Positions 25,681 through 37,400 of a stretch of 64,000 nt of DNA are shown here, piece after piece (the first letter of the stretch is position 1; each line of letters opens with the position of its first letter). The notes beneath the pieces were generated by a model. It was not told the DNA's origin, searched no databases, and saw only the letters and a program-made list of their open reading frames with translations. Source of the DNA: Hyphodiscus hymeniophilus (taxonomy: Eukaryota; Ascomycota; Leotiomycetes; Helotiales; Hyphodiscaceae); NCBI GenBank assembly GCA_016508695.1, contig VNKQ01000022.1, positions 1-64,000 of the forward strand, read 5' to 3'. The position numbers and the translations under genes were made by a program.

Positions 25681-27650
25681 TTACTCTTAATTTATAACCT
25701 CTCGACTTCGGAAGAGTACCCACGAATATTTATAACTCGGGCAAACTTAAAGGATCTCGGTACTTTCTTTATACCGCGAAGTTGCTTATCGATAAACTTT
25801 TATTCCTAATCTAAACGTTAATATAAGAAAATCGCCTATATCGTTTACAAATGTTGTTAAAAGCTAATTATATCGTAGACAAGCCACTCTTTTACTTCTA
25901 TCTATAGGTTCGCGCGATTTAAATATCCGTTATTCGATATAAGGAATATCTTCGATAGCGAACAAGATACTTTAATGGATTTTAGGAATAATACTATCGC
26001 AGAACTAATTAATACAAAAGTTAAAAAGCTCCTAAAGAAACTTATAAACGTTCCTCCCGAGATACGACTAATTGTATCAAAATATTACTCGCCTTACCTT
26101 ATATTAGCCCTTTATATAGCCAAGAGAATATAATCTCTAGATATCTTTAGAGCTTACTCGCTATAGACTATTATTATATACTAAAATAATAGTTATTACC
26201 TCGCTATAGCGTAGACGTTAACTTTTAGTAAAGACTATATATTTTCTATTGCATTTAACAAAAGCAAGGGAGTCCCGGTAACGTATACCAAATCCAAAGG
26301 AATTATATTTACAATTGGGTAGTATAAACTTCGTATACTTAGGATTGTTTATACTAATAACTCTACCTTTACGTGGCTAAGGGATCCCGAAAATAATTAG
26401 ATAAGTGTAATATATAGTAATTATATCTAAGAACTCTACATAATACATAAAGTAAGAGCAACCTCTAAGTCTCTTCCTTTTGGCTCTATATTAGGTACTA
26501 ATATTAACTAAAATCTCAAACTCCTCTATATCGATCTTAAGGGCAATATAATAAGAGTAGAGGTAGCGTCTCGGGTATTGTGGGATAACTATTTACACTT
26601 GCCTAGTTAGTACTATTACTATGTTCTTAACACGAATCCCAATAGTACTATAGTTAATAACTTTTCTAAATAGTAACTTTGTAAATACCTAGTATTTTGC
26701 GACGATAGTAGTAGTATATTAGGCTTATTAATATATTATAGTGGCCACGGTATCACGGGTATCGCAACTTATAGCCAGATTTAGAAGTAGATCGGCTGGT
26801 ATTAAGGATGTTTAATATACTTTAATATATAACCCGGTAAACGCATCGTATTAGTATAGCTTCGAATATTAGCGCATAGTATACTAATTGAAAATAAACT
26901 AAGCATTCTAGTAAGTACGCTATTGTGGCCTTCTATACTATTTACTAAACGTCACTAGGTTACAACTAACTTCGATTGCTCTTATATATTTGGTCTCTAG
27001 CTCTCCCAATCTCTTGTAACAAAATGCTATTATATATAGACTCCTCTCGCCTAGAAGTCGATTATCCTTGGTATATTTAATAATATACTTATAGTATAAC
27101 GTTATAGTAAGATAACGAATATTAGTATTGCCTAAGACATCGAGGGTATAGCTAGAATTCTACGTAGAAGAATTGCCGAGAATTTCTTTCCCTTATTATA
27201 GACTAGGTATTCCTTAAAGTGTAGGCATAGGCACCTACTTCTCGGAGAGCAAATTAAATCAAATTAGTGGCCTACGAGTTTATTAGAGAAGTGTTTAATA
27301 TATAAGAATATTAATCGAGTATTATAGAGGGCGTATCGATGTAGTCGGTTAATAGGACTACTAGTACTCGATCCGGGAGATCTATAATCTAACTAATAGT
27401 GCTCTTTTTAGTATTACCTTTCGCCTCTCAAAAGGCGCTTTAAGGTTTTACGTAAATAGTATCTTTATAGTTATAGATAAAGTAGATTTTCCCAAGATTA
27501 CACTAATAAACTAGTCTAGGCTAGTCTATCTTAAATTGCCAAGCGAGGTTTGCCCTACTGATACTATTTACAAAGCTATTATTCTAACCCTAATAGCGAT
27601 CTCTTGCGTAGTAGTTTACACGAGATTATAATAAGCTTAAACCATGGGAT
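25681..27650 (+). pseudogene. RIP-degraded relic resembling a fungal F-box-type protein
   Basis: From about 25680 to 27400 one frame is open apart from TAA and TAG codons; no TGA occurs. Near its start is INVPPEIRLIVSKYYSPYL, which fits the N-terminal F-box-like motif (LPPEIRxxI) of a large fungal family. Downstream pieces fit that family's C-terminal part by my recollection: IYYSGHGITGIATYSQ, then IGWYxGCLIYFNIxPGKRI, then a VTTNFDCSYIFG segment. Expected Gln, His and Met codons read as stop, Tyr and Ile, all C-to-T or G-to-A. The assignment rests on memory and pattern only. Confidence 0.45.
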
Positions 27651-29068
27651 ACAATATATAAAGACATCGACGTATTAATAGAAAACTATAGTATTATAGA
27701 ATTAAAGTAACTAATTAAAGCTCTATTAAAGAAAATCGAAGATTTAGAGATAAAAATTGCCTACTTCTATAATTTATTATCGCCCTTTTCCCTTCTTCCC
27801 GCTTTCCCTTATTACTATATATACTAGTACGTCTTTTAACGACCAAGTATAAAAGTATATTCTTGTCTTCCTCTTAATATAAAGAAAGTAGTTATAGGTT
27901 TTGCTATCCTTAGTAGTAACTATCCTCTTCTCTTATTTATATCCCTCTTTAGCATAGTATTAGTCTCTACTATCGAAATAGAAGAGCTCTTTACCGTCCT
28001 TACGTTGTGTAGACACCTCGACGTAGCTTGCGCCCGCTAGTATAAGAGAATAATACTCTTTAATATTGTCTTTAGCTTATGTGTTAAAAGCTTAACTTAT
28101 AGAGGTCGAACTTGCTAGAGCTTGTATAATAGAATACGTATAATTATACCCGCTAGAGGGTCTAGCGGTTGCCGGCTAGCTATAGTATACTACTAGCTAA
28201 TAGGTAGGCAAGGCTTATTTAAGGAGCCCATAGATAGAGCTTAGGTTATTAGGAAATATAATGATCCGATTTGATTATAATTAAGGTCTCGAGGGAGGGC
28301 ACTACTAACTAGCACTATCTTTATATAGCGGATAGCTCTTTCGATATCGCTTAAGTAGTTATCCCGTCCGACGTCTCTATAATACTCGAAATAATCCTTC
28401 TCGTTACTTTTCTAAAAGCCTTGTAAAACATTATCGCCTTTAGTGAAAGACTAGAACCGCATATTTATACTAACAAAAGTATTAGTATATATTATATTTA
28501 TATCTCGATAGAAGTCGAGGAAGTCTTTATAATAGCCTTATACTTAGATTTCGAGAGCCTTAATATTTAACTAAGAAGTTCTTTTAGCCCGCTTTCCCTC
28601 CTAAAAGAAGAATAAATACTACTTATGCCCACTATTGATAAACGACGTAATAAGGTCGCACGCTTTATTATAGCCGACTATATTCGATAGGGGAACCTGA
28701 GAATTAGTCTTATAGTTTAGCCATAGAAACTATTCTAAATTACTAAGATCTTCGATTAAGATTATAGAATAATACTTTTTCCCTTGTATATCCAAAGCGT
28801 TTTAATAAGCCTCTTCTAAATCCTGACTTTTAATTTAGCCGTAAGGAGCCTAGGAAGTCATTGTGAGCTAGTTACAAAAGTGAATTAAAAGAAAACTCTT
28901 AGAATAAATAAGCTATTCGAGGCGTTAGCAAAGAATGCTTTTCGATAGAGATTACTCCTTATATATAGTTTTATATCCCACTAATAGCTTTAATTGTTTT
29001 TCTCTTATTGTTTCTTCGATCGGATTATAAGGCCTATTCTCCGGAAAGCTAATATTATTAATGTAGTA

Positions 29069-29104
29069 GTATAGGAAGAGGTATAGGAAGAGGTATAGGA
29101 AGAG
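29069..29104. repeat. 12-bp tandem repeat, three units
   Basis: GTATAGGAAGAG occurs three times in direct succession, followed by a decayed fourth unit. Read in frame each unit is Val-stop-Glu-Glu. If each TAG was once CAG, the repeat coded for Val-Gln-Glu-Glu, so this may be a protein repeat inside a RIP-inactivated gene. Confidence 0.6.
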
Positions 29105-30539
29105 GCGTAAGAAAAGGTACAAAGTCTATAGTACTACCCTCTGCGACTCTTTGCATCTTCTTTTTGGTCTAGCCAATTAAAGCTAGTGCTCTTCTTATAC
29201 TCGACGTCGATATAAGGACTTCGAACTCCTCTTATAAGAAGTCCCTTATCTTATCCAGTTCTAATCTAGGGTTTTCCTATAAGTACTTATATAGGGCATC
29301 TAGACTATTCTATGCTTTAAGCGTCTTTAAAGTCTCTACAATATCGTATTATTGACTCTCGTAGAGTTTTAATAGCTTGCGTAAGTAAGAAGCGCAATAG
29401 ACTCAGGTCTTTGGGCGGCTAGTTTGATCTGGCTCGGTTGAGAGGTGTCTTGTTTATATTGTAAGGGAAGTTCTTTTTCCAAAAAAAAAGCAAGGGAAGC
29501 TAGTCGAGGAAACCGATGTTAATACTTTATCTTATTTCGTAGGTATTCTCTATTATAGCCCTCTTCGTTAACAAATATAATACCGAAACACATAATAATC
29601 TAAGACTACGCAAACTAGTTAACTGCGTATTTGCAATTATATTTTCTCGATACAATACCTAAAGTTCTCTTTAATTCTAATCGGCGCCTAACGTGTGTCT
29701 ATTTTGAGGAGGGATATCTTGAATTGTATCGTGAATTAAGAGATTATTATAATAAAGGCTCTTAATTGTTCCTTTTTTGGAGTATATATTTTAGTCTCTA
29801 TAAATGCACTTTTTATAGGATTAAGGAGCTTAAGTTGCTAGAGAGAGCTTGAATTGCCACAAGGAGCTTGTATTGCCGCAGAAAGCTTAAGTTATCGCCC
29901 TTAGGTCGGGTAGGCTTCGGATAAGAGCTTTAGTAACTCCAATAGATCGTAACGTCACCTAACCTTTCTCAACCCCACTTCTAGCTTGGAATAGAGTATT
30001 ATACTAAAAGCAGATATTCGAGACTCTTTTAGAAGACATAGAGCTAACCTTCGTAACCGCCGTTAATTCCGCGAAATCTGAAAAGGTACGCTAGGGTTAG
30101 GAATAGCTAAGAGTAAAATTAGGACATGACGCCTACTCAGGTCACCGTGGTGGCCAATCTTCCAATCTATTAGGAATCGCTCCCCTATTTCCTAAGTATT
30201 ATCACATGTTATATGGGGCCTGGATATTATTTTTAACACAAGAACCTCTAGATTGTATGGGCGGTATTGAAATATCTGCTACTTCTACTACGCACGTATA
30301 TTTTACTTTATTCGCCTTTTAATTAGCTAGCCTATACCTCTATTATACGTTATGCCCTACCCGCCTCGCTAGTATAGCCACTGAGTCTAACCTAAATATT
30401 TTCTATTCCCCCTCGCTAACTCTTATATATATAAACTAGTTAGTAGTTAGCGGTTAGTAGTTCTCCTATCTACTCTTTAGATCTTATATCTGGGTTAGCG
30501 GTTAGTTCTTTCTATATTATCTTCTAAATTATTTAATTT

Positions 30540-30553
30540 AACCCTAACCCTAA
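30540..30553. repeat. Interstitial telomere repeat (AACCCTAACCCTAA)
   Basis: Two and a third telomere units lie exactly at the inner edge of the RIP block, in the same orientation as the terminal array. Upstream are degenerate TTAGCGGTTAG steps (30430-30510). The position and orientation fit an older chromosome end onto which the outer 30 kb was later added. Confidence 0.7.
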
Positions 30554-30825
30554 ATTTGTATTGCATTATTAATATCTGATCCTACTTCTTTAGTTACACT
30601 ATGCTTCTCTTCCTTCGGCTCTCTGTACTACTCTCTTCGCAATCTCCTCATTCGACTTGAAATACCTTTTTATCGGCGTTATAGTAGACGTGATATTCTA
30701 CTGGAATGGTTTGATCGTAAAACTTTATAGTTAGTAACCAGTGACCAAAGGATAGTGACAAAGGAGTATAATAAGTTAGGAGAAGGTTTTGAAGGTGCTA
30801 GGCCAGGTTAATGCTACATCCAAAT

Positions 30826-32409
30826 TCATATCCCGCGTGGCCTGATAAAACATTTACTAGCTATAAACTTGGCCATTAATACGGCCTTTGTATCTACTGC
30901 TCTCCAAAAAAGATCTGCCAACCAGAAGCACAAGAAGGTGTTTATTGTTTCTGTAATAAAAAATCCAAAAATCTTCCTCTTTATCGATCCAAACCCAAAG
31001 AAAATTAATAAACGTGCACCAATAGTGCCGACTGGGAAGTAGTGCGTCACGTAGAGGCCAAAAGAGATGTAACCGAGGTACTGAGCAAACGGTGTTCGAA
31101 ATGGTCGTTGCAGCAATGGCTGTGCTGATGATCCAAGAGGTGGGGAGAGTAGTATTGCGGTGAGGAGCAAAGCTGCGCCAATACAGACCCAGTAACGATG
31201 GGTCAGATTGAATGAGGCGTATGCAACAGGTGTGTAAGCAACAAAGAATGAGTACCCCGGAGAAGTTCCTGGATTGGCAGTGGGCAAGCTTATCAAGTGA
31301 ATGGCTATCACTGCTAGAGAGATACTTATAGCATGCATGATAAGTTTTGAGTGGCGGTAAATGAGAGTTGGTGTGTATCTTTCCAGAGCTGTGAAGTCGT
31401 TGTTCGGAAATGATTCCTGTCGAAAGAATTGGAACTCGGCCAGGAGCATGCCGTAGATGAATAGAAACAGATCCCACTGTTGTATCCAGACGGTATACCA
31501 GCAAAGGAACGCCATGACAGTAAAACGAACTGCCTCTCGAGCCTTTGCGAGGCCGAGCAAAATCAGGTATGTAACCATGGAACCACGAAACTCTCTCGGA
31601 ATAGTCCAAAGCTGCGGGCCGTATGGGTCGCTGAATATCGATTCCCCGTCAATAGCAATCGTCGGGTTGCTCACAGCGACAAAGCTACACCACCAGTCCC
31701 ATAGCTGAACGGAAAAAAATCCCAAAGGAGGAGCTCCACCTACACCACCCAACAGGATCCACCAATTGCGCCATGATACAATCATCGATATAAAGGTTGA
31801 GACGAGAACAGGAACGTAGAGTCGGATCCAGCGGCGAAAGACTGAGGCCGCCAGTGTGTCAACAAATCCCTCCCAATCCCCTTTTCGAATTCTCTTGATC
31901 GACGCGCAGCTCAGTACGTAGCCCGATATGACAAAAAAGACGGATACTGCACCCCCACCAGCAATCAATGTTCGAATCAGTGGCATTTGTAATGGATTGA
32001 AAGTTCCGGGCCCACTAGCATATCCGTAACTTATATCAGGCCACCAAGGATAAATAGAATGTAAGAAGAAGACGACTAGTGCTGCTGTGCCGCGAAGACC
32101 ATCGAGCCAAGAAGTCGGATGTAGCGTAGTGGGGTATTTATAAGTTGGTTGAAGGAAACTAGGAGCGAGTGCGATCATACATCGCAGGAAAATTGATCCA
32201 CGAGGCACTCTCTCTCCCAATGTCGCACGTAGCCAACGTATGTGATTCCTTGTCGTGATGAACTCAAGATTCTCTGAGCTCAGATTCTCCCTTTTCTCGA
32301 CATCGTCTTCCAACTCATTTGTTCGAAATCCGCTGGTTTCCTGGACATCATTTTCGTTCGGAAGTCCAACCATTTGTAAATCCCCTGGCTGTAACGTCGT
32401 TGGTATCAT
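30826..32409 (-). CDS. Acyltransferase 3 family integral membrane protein
   Basis: A single exon of 527 aa. After a hydrophilic N-terminus of about 70 residues comes the family hallmark SWLDGLRGTAALVVFFLHS with its conserved His. GGGAVSVFFVISGYVLS follows, then about ten hydrophobic segments. This matches the acyltransferase 3 (OafA/YrhL-like) family, which moves acyl groups from a donor to sugars, lipids or small molecules at a membrane. In fungi such genes often sit in secondary-metabolite or subtelomeric loci. The frame extends upstream to 32499 through a GTG; the first ATG is at 32409. It is the first intact gene inside the interstitial telomere motif. The substrate is unknown. Confidence 0.9.
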   Translation of the reverse strand: MIPTTLQPGDLQMVGLPNENDVQETSGFRTNELEDDVEKRENLSSENLEFITTRNHIRWLRATLGERVPRGSIFLRCMIALAPSFLQPTYKYPTTLHPTSWLDGLRGTAALVVFFLHSIYPWWPDISYGYASGPGTFNPLQMPLIRTLIAGGGAVSVFFVISGYVLSCASIKRIRKGDWEGFVDTLAASVFRRWIRLYVPVLVSTFISMIVSWRNWWILLGGVGGAPPLGFFSVQLWDWWCSFVAVSNPTIAIDGESIFSDPYGPQLWTIPREFRGSMVTYLILLGLAKAREAVRFTVMAFLCWYTVWIQQWDLFLFIYGMLLAEFQFFRQESFPNNDFTALERYTPTLIYRHSKLIMHAISISLAVIAIHLISLPTANPGTSPGYSFFVAYTPVAYASFNLTHRYWVCIGAALLLTAILLSPPLGSSAQPLLQRPFRTPFAQYLGYISFGLYVTHYFPVGTIGARLLIFFGFGSIKRKIFGFFITETINTFLCFWLADLFWRAVDTKAVLMAKFIASKCFIRPRGI

Positions 32410-33100
32410 TGTGAGAATGGGAGAATTATTGTGGTAATGTCGGGTACAATAACATAGCGAAGACGAAGTTCTGCTTTTAGCAGAATCTAACTTAATCACT
32501 AATCCTGCATATCGAGCAATAAAAGATCACCCCTTACGTAACCCCAAATATCAGCATCGGAATGTTAAGTCTTGTTTTACTGGAATGTACATGTGGAATG
32601 TTAATGGTTCTACATTACCTTGCCTTGGCGCTTGGTCCTTTACCCTTATATTAGCTTGACAGATTGAATAAATTCTAAAGACGTTTGGTTTGTATGTGCT
32701 GTAAGATTGCAATGCGCAAAAATGGTCCAATGCAGTGCGACAGAATAAGAGCAATGGTTGCGCCTATTTATTTAATATCTGTAACGAATACGCTTCCTCG
32801 GGCCACAATGCGCAATGTCTCATGGATCTGATTGATTCTGACAGAGTTCCAGGCTCACTTTACCTTCTTCAGAGGAGTCATATTTTTCAAAATAGATCAA
32901 TCTAGACTGGCTTAGGAACCGAGTATCCAAAGCCATGGCGCTATGTAAGACACTCGGCTCATTCTTTGAGGCGCATTATGGGCTGCTTCAGTTTGGCCAT
33001 TGTCCGTTTTGGGCTGTAGGAATTGGTCACAAGGATCATGTGCAGGTGCCCAAAGACTCGAGGTTAAAGTAAGGTTCACATACCCGAACATCATGTCGCA
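32410..33100. other. Intergenic region, no gene seen
   Basis: The 5' flank of the acyltransferase gene. Composition is mixed and the short frames (for example 32551-32754 and 32912-33094) show no motif. Elements such as ACGCAAG and GTACAAATGCAAAGG from about 33110 mark the start of the degenerate repeat territory. Confidence 0.4.
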
Positions 33101-33109
33101 GGTCCCGCC

Positions 33110-34500
33110 ACCCCAGCACGCAAGTTCCCGTACAAATGCAAAGGTAGGCCTAATGTTGGTATATTTTTGATTACCATTATCATAGGAATGCTTCTATCAA
33201 TGGGGATTGTTAGTCTTCGCGCATTTTCTAATTTACTCATCAAATTTCATTTTCCCGCACGAACTACTACCCCTCACAATCTCGACTTATACGCACCCGG
33301 GACATATTCCTAAGCACTCATTTCATTACCGAAACATAGATTGAGCATGCTGTGCATATTAGAACTCCAGCTTCTTCGTGTTTCGCAAGCAACGACTCGA
33401 CAATCCCTATTTCTCATACAATATCCCCCGTGTCAGAGTATATGTCCGAAAATACGCAAAGGTAGCCAACCGCACGCTAGATTTCATCTTGAGTAGGCGA
33501 TGAGATGCGATTAATCTTACAACGAAGTGTATCCTTGCGCTTTTATTTACGATTCCTACGACCGGACATCAACATATAGAATGAACACCATGAACAACAA
33601 CGGCAATAGTATTTGCAGCGAAGAATCAGCATACAAGTCAAAAGTGACGAGTGAAAAGGTATATCTTACTACCCAGAGTGTCCATTCGAACGATCGCTCG
33701 CATGAAATTGGTCCGAAACTGTCTGACTCTGCGTTCGAAGGCGTTGATGGCCCAGGACATCATTTTAGCAAGAGAGTAAGACGTCGTGACAAGGTCATAG
33801 TGTTAATTACCATCATCCAGATGATTCCATTGCGCCAGGAAGTCTTGCCCCTGCGTCCTTGTATATATAGGATCATACACATGGCTTTTTGGCCTATGCG
33901 AGGCCCCCCACCCGAAACCTCAGCATTGACGCGCCCCCGGCCCATACATAGCCTCAGATGTATTAACCACGACGGATTAGTCCTTTTGGCTTAAGCAAAT
34001 ATTCTTGCCTGTAGGTATTACTCTCTCTGTTCTAGTTTTGCCCACCCATACAAAAACACGTACAAAATTTATGAAACACGCAGACATCAACAACCACGCA
34101 GAGGGCAAGCAACAATAGACATTATTTATGATCCATATAGCTTACTAATCGTCCGTCGACTACCATGGACTCAGCCTCAACACAAATCTCAAGATTGGAA
34201 CCGATATGTCAATTCTTACACACGAATCTACCATTGGCCGCGTCACTGAAAACGACGCACAGGCGAAGCAAACCGGGTCGCTCAATATGTCACACGAGTC
34301 AGAACAAATCATCCTGAGCACCGCAAAGCTTTGCCCCGCCGTAGGTTTCGAGCCCAATCTGGATATGTCGATTATACCCATACAAAACCATGCCTAGACA
34401 TTGACAGGAGTAAATAGGCAAAGGCAAAGTAAACTAAGACATGTGGCAGCTTATATAACATGAATTCATACTCCTCATACGGTCGTGAGTTCAAAATCCG
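33110..34500. repeat. Irregular outer part of the degenerate tandem array
   Basis: Weak copies of the two boxes seen clearly further on (CCATACAAA and ACGCAAAG or ACGCAGAG) occur at about 33135, 33452, 34046-34120 and 34377-34425. Spacing is only roughly in multiples of 160-170 bp. The open frame at 33527-33994 has no motif and includes repeat sequence, so I do not call it a gene. Confidence 0.5.
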
Positions 34501-35830
34501 CGTCCTTTTCAAGTTCTTGCATGCGATGCCGGCGTGCCATATAAATTTGGGTGACGACCTCGAGATCCGATCAAAAGCGTAGTAAATACACAGAGGTAAG
34601 GTTAACCAAGACCTCTCGCGGAATACATAGTATGAATAGACATTCTCTATCCGTTCTTTAGTCTACATTCCACGTGTTTATCAAATGCCGGCATGCGACG
34701 ACCGCTCTCCATACAAATTCTGGTGACGACGGCAGAGACCGAGCAGTAGCTTGAATGTTATGCAGAGGCAAAGCGGACCAACGCCCCAGGCAACGCATAT
34801 AACCTTATTTCATCCTCCCTGCACGTTTACTAGCTTATAATCTGCGTTAATATTAAGATCCGACAACGCGCTGCAGTCATACCATACAAATTTGGGTGAC
34901 AGCGGCGAAAGCCAAACCATTGCTTGATAAATACGCAGAGGCAATGCAAACAAAGACGTTAGCCAGCTTATATAGCATCTTAATACAATATATACGTATA
35001 CAATAGTATACAATCTGCCTTGTTATCGAGTTCTGGCATGCGATACTGTCATACCACACAGATTTGGGTGACAGCGGCGAAAACGGAGTGACATTTCAAT
35101 AAATACGCAGATCGGAGGCAAATCAGGCTTCAGATCGACTAAATTAGTCTCAATTATCATATTAATAATCAGGGAAGCCTTGCCCCCGCAGTAATGCCAT
35201 GTTCTCGCATGTAATGTTAACTATCCATACAAATTTTGGTGACATTGGCTACGGCCGAACGTTATTTCAATAACCTCGCAAATATAATGCAACCCGAGCT
35301 TGGAATCAATCCAGTTAGCCCTAATTATCATCTCCATAATCAGGGAAGCATTGCCTCCGCAGTAATGCCATGTTCTCGCATGTGAAGTTGACTATCCATA
35401 CAAGTTTTGGTGACATCGACAAAAGCCTGGCGTTATTTCAATAACCACGCAAATTTAACGCGACCCGAGCTTAAGACCCATCGTTCTAGCCTCAGTTATT
35501 ACTCCAGTCATAAGGAAAGACTTGCCCCCGCCTAGGTGTCGAATATCAATATGCAGTGTTACTAGCCCATACAAGTTTTGGTGGCAAGAGCGTAAGTCAG
35601 ACAATTGCTCAATAAAAACGCAAATGTAGAGCAGCCCGCGTAGGAAATCCAATATTGCAGCCTCAATAATTACACCAATAGTCTGGGAAGACTTGCCCCT
35701 GCCTGGATATCGAGTACCAATACTCAATGTTACTGGCGCATACAAAGTTTGGTGGAGCCGGTGGGAATCATCACCAATCACTACAACCACGCAAAAGTTA
35801 GGCCATCACGCATTTCCGTCATGTTCCAAA
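34501..35830. repeat. Degenerate tandem array with a strict 171-172 bp period
   Basis: The core CCATACAAATTTTGGTGAC and its variants begin at about 34537, 34709, 34882, 35053, 35224, 35396, 35567 and 35738, with steps of 172, 173, 171, 171, 172, 171 and 171 bp. About 30-50 bp after each core comes a second box, AATAACCACGCAAA or a variant. Between the boxes the units are strongly diverged, with transversions as well as transitions, so RIP alone does not explain it. Units from 35180 onward also share TTGCCCCCGC and a CATAATCAGGGAAG element. No conserved reading frame runs through the units. It is probably an old satellite held in register; function unknown. Confidence 0.8.
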
Positions 35831-36390
35831 AGCCCCAATAACTCTTTATAGACAGCAGGTTATACAACGGCTACATATTCATGCGCGTTCGTATGACATA
35901 GCCTTCAGCAGGCACAAAGATCTTCACAGAGACATCTATACCGACGCAGAGACTGGGCATCCCGACACTTGGCTCGGCCGATCTAAATATATCACATGCA
36001 GTTAGGAGTACACAAGTCTGGTCCCTAGATTGATCCCGAGAAACAATCACATGTATGATTTCTTTTGATATAAATCTCGCCAAACCACTCCGCATCAATC
36101 TGACTATCAACAACAAACCGGAGGCGGCACAAAAGCAATCAGATATTATCATTGAGCCCGAAAGAGCCGTCCTAGTTGTTTAGAGCCTTTGAAGCTGTGG
36201 AAACTGAAGGGCCGAGACCAGGTGTTTCGTTCCACATCCAAGTATTTGACCAGGAGCCCAGTCTTCAACAACCAAGGAGAGGCTGATCCCCATCGCTTGT
36301 AGTATGGTTGTTTGTAGTATGAACAGTAATATTACGTGTTAGGAAGCCTGGCGTTTGCGTGGGTCCAAAGCCTTTCTTGTCAAGCTTGTA
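35831..36390. repeat. Poorly preserved middle part of the array
   Basis: Only weak matches to the core remain (about 35929, 36063 and 36235). The distance from the last clear 171-bp unit to the first 157-bp unit is 657 bp, about four units. The minus frame 35871-36152 (93 codons) has no motif and overlaps the expected unit positions. Confidence 0.4.
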
Positions 36391-37400
36391 TTTCCCATAC
36401 AAATTCTCTACCTATGACCCAGATATCAATAACCACGCAAAGGCCAGTACCTAGGACGCATCGGCTATGTACCTATAGACTTAAGGAAGTATTATATTGC
36501 GCTAGGGAGCTGATCCTCGACGTATTTCCCAAGCCCTTTGCGCTGATGTGCTCTCCTATATAATACTCGTGACCCAGCTATGGACAACCACGCAAGATCG
36601 GGTCCCCAGGACACATGGAATACTTCCTTATACCACAAAAGATATTCCAGTGTTATAGGAAGCATAGCAGCTACGTATTTCCCAAGCTTTCCTCAATACG
36701 CCTGATTAACATATACAAAATCCACACCCGTGGCCTATATATTGGTAACCACGCAGGGGCCGGTACCCAAGTGTCCTTATCTGATTACTTATATAGTATC
36801 TCAGGGTACCGGGAAGCCAGGACTCTGCGTATCTCCAAAGCTTTTCCCCTCAAGCCTGGTTTTTACATACAAACTCAATGCCACTTCTGTAATTCTCAGT
36901 AACTATGCAGGGACCAGTGGCCCACCATCATAAACCAGTTTCTTACGATACAAATATCATCCCAGTATGCCGAGAGGCACAGCGGCTACGTATTTCTAGA
37001 ACAAAGACAGGTTACAGTAGAAGTAGCCCGAGGCATCACTCGTAGAACGTCTCAACTACGCAAAAGCGCTTACAACGAAATAGCTTATTTTACACATTAA
37101 GCTGATAATACATCTTCTAAACAGTGGGAGCCCTAGCCTCCAGATACTTGCCAAGCTCGCGCCCTCAGATCTACATTGCCCCTACAAATTCTACGCTCCT
37201 CGCAGATTACTCAGCAGGCACGCAAAGGCTGAGTCTCCGCATCATCCAAGTGACTTTTTAGACCTAATAGGCCATTCCAGCAACTGGGGCACGTTGTTGA
37301 CCGCGCGGCTCAGGTTATAAAAGGCCGAGGCCCGTCCCCATACAAATCGGCCGACCATCAAGACCACACCAACCACGCAAAGGACTGAGACTATAGCAGC
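36391..37400. repeat. Degenerate tandem array with about 157 bp period
   Basis: Variants of the same core occur at about 36395, 36553, 36710, 36865, 37181 and 37338, that is every 155-158 bp (one double step). Each is followed by a GGTAACCACGCAGG or AACCACGCAAAGG box, and most units contain a CTACGTATTTCCCAAGC element. The boxes are shared with the 171-bp block but the unit is about 15 bp shorter, so two related sub-arrays abut. Confidence 0.7.

Larger units (their letters stand above)
13691..30539. other. Large RIP-affected AT-rich block with decayed repeats and genes
   Basis: About 16.8 kb of sequence is very rich in TA and poor in CA/TG, yet keeps scattered CG. Only one frame of 60 codons or more survives (17600-17788), and it has no motif. 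Decayed frames can be followed in places (around 14.0-14.9 kb; 15.3-16.4 kb on the minus strand; 25.7-27.65 kb on the plus strand), broken by TAA/TAG. I could not identify a transposon by its protein motifs, but one would expect repeated DNA as the source of RIP. The block ends at the interstitial telomere motif at 30540. Confidence 0.75.

Noticed and set aside
26720..26760. YYSGHG string as a metacaspase-type active site
   Set aside because: No other caspase motif is present and the surrounding pieces fit an F-box-type family better.
33527..33994. 155-codon plus-strand frame as a gene
   Set aside because: No motif or homologue comes to mind, and the frame runs through units of the degenerate repeat.
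34501..37400. CRISPR-like array
   Set aside because: Units are degenerate and 157-172 bp long, the repeated boxes are not identical, and the host is a eukaryote.
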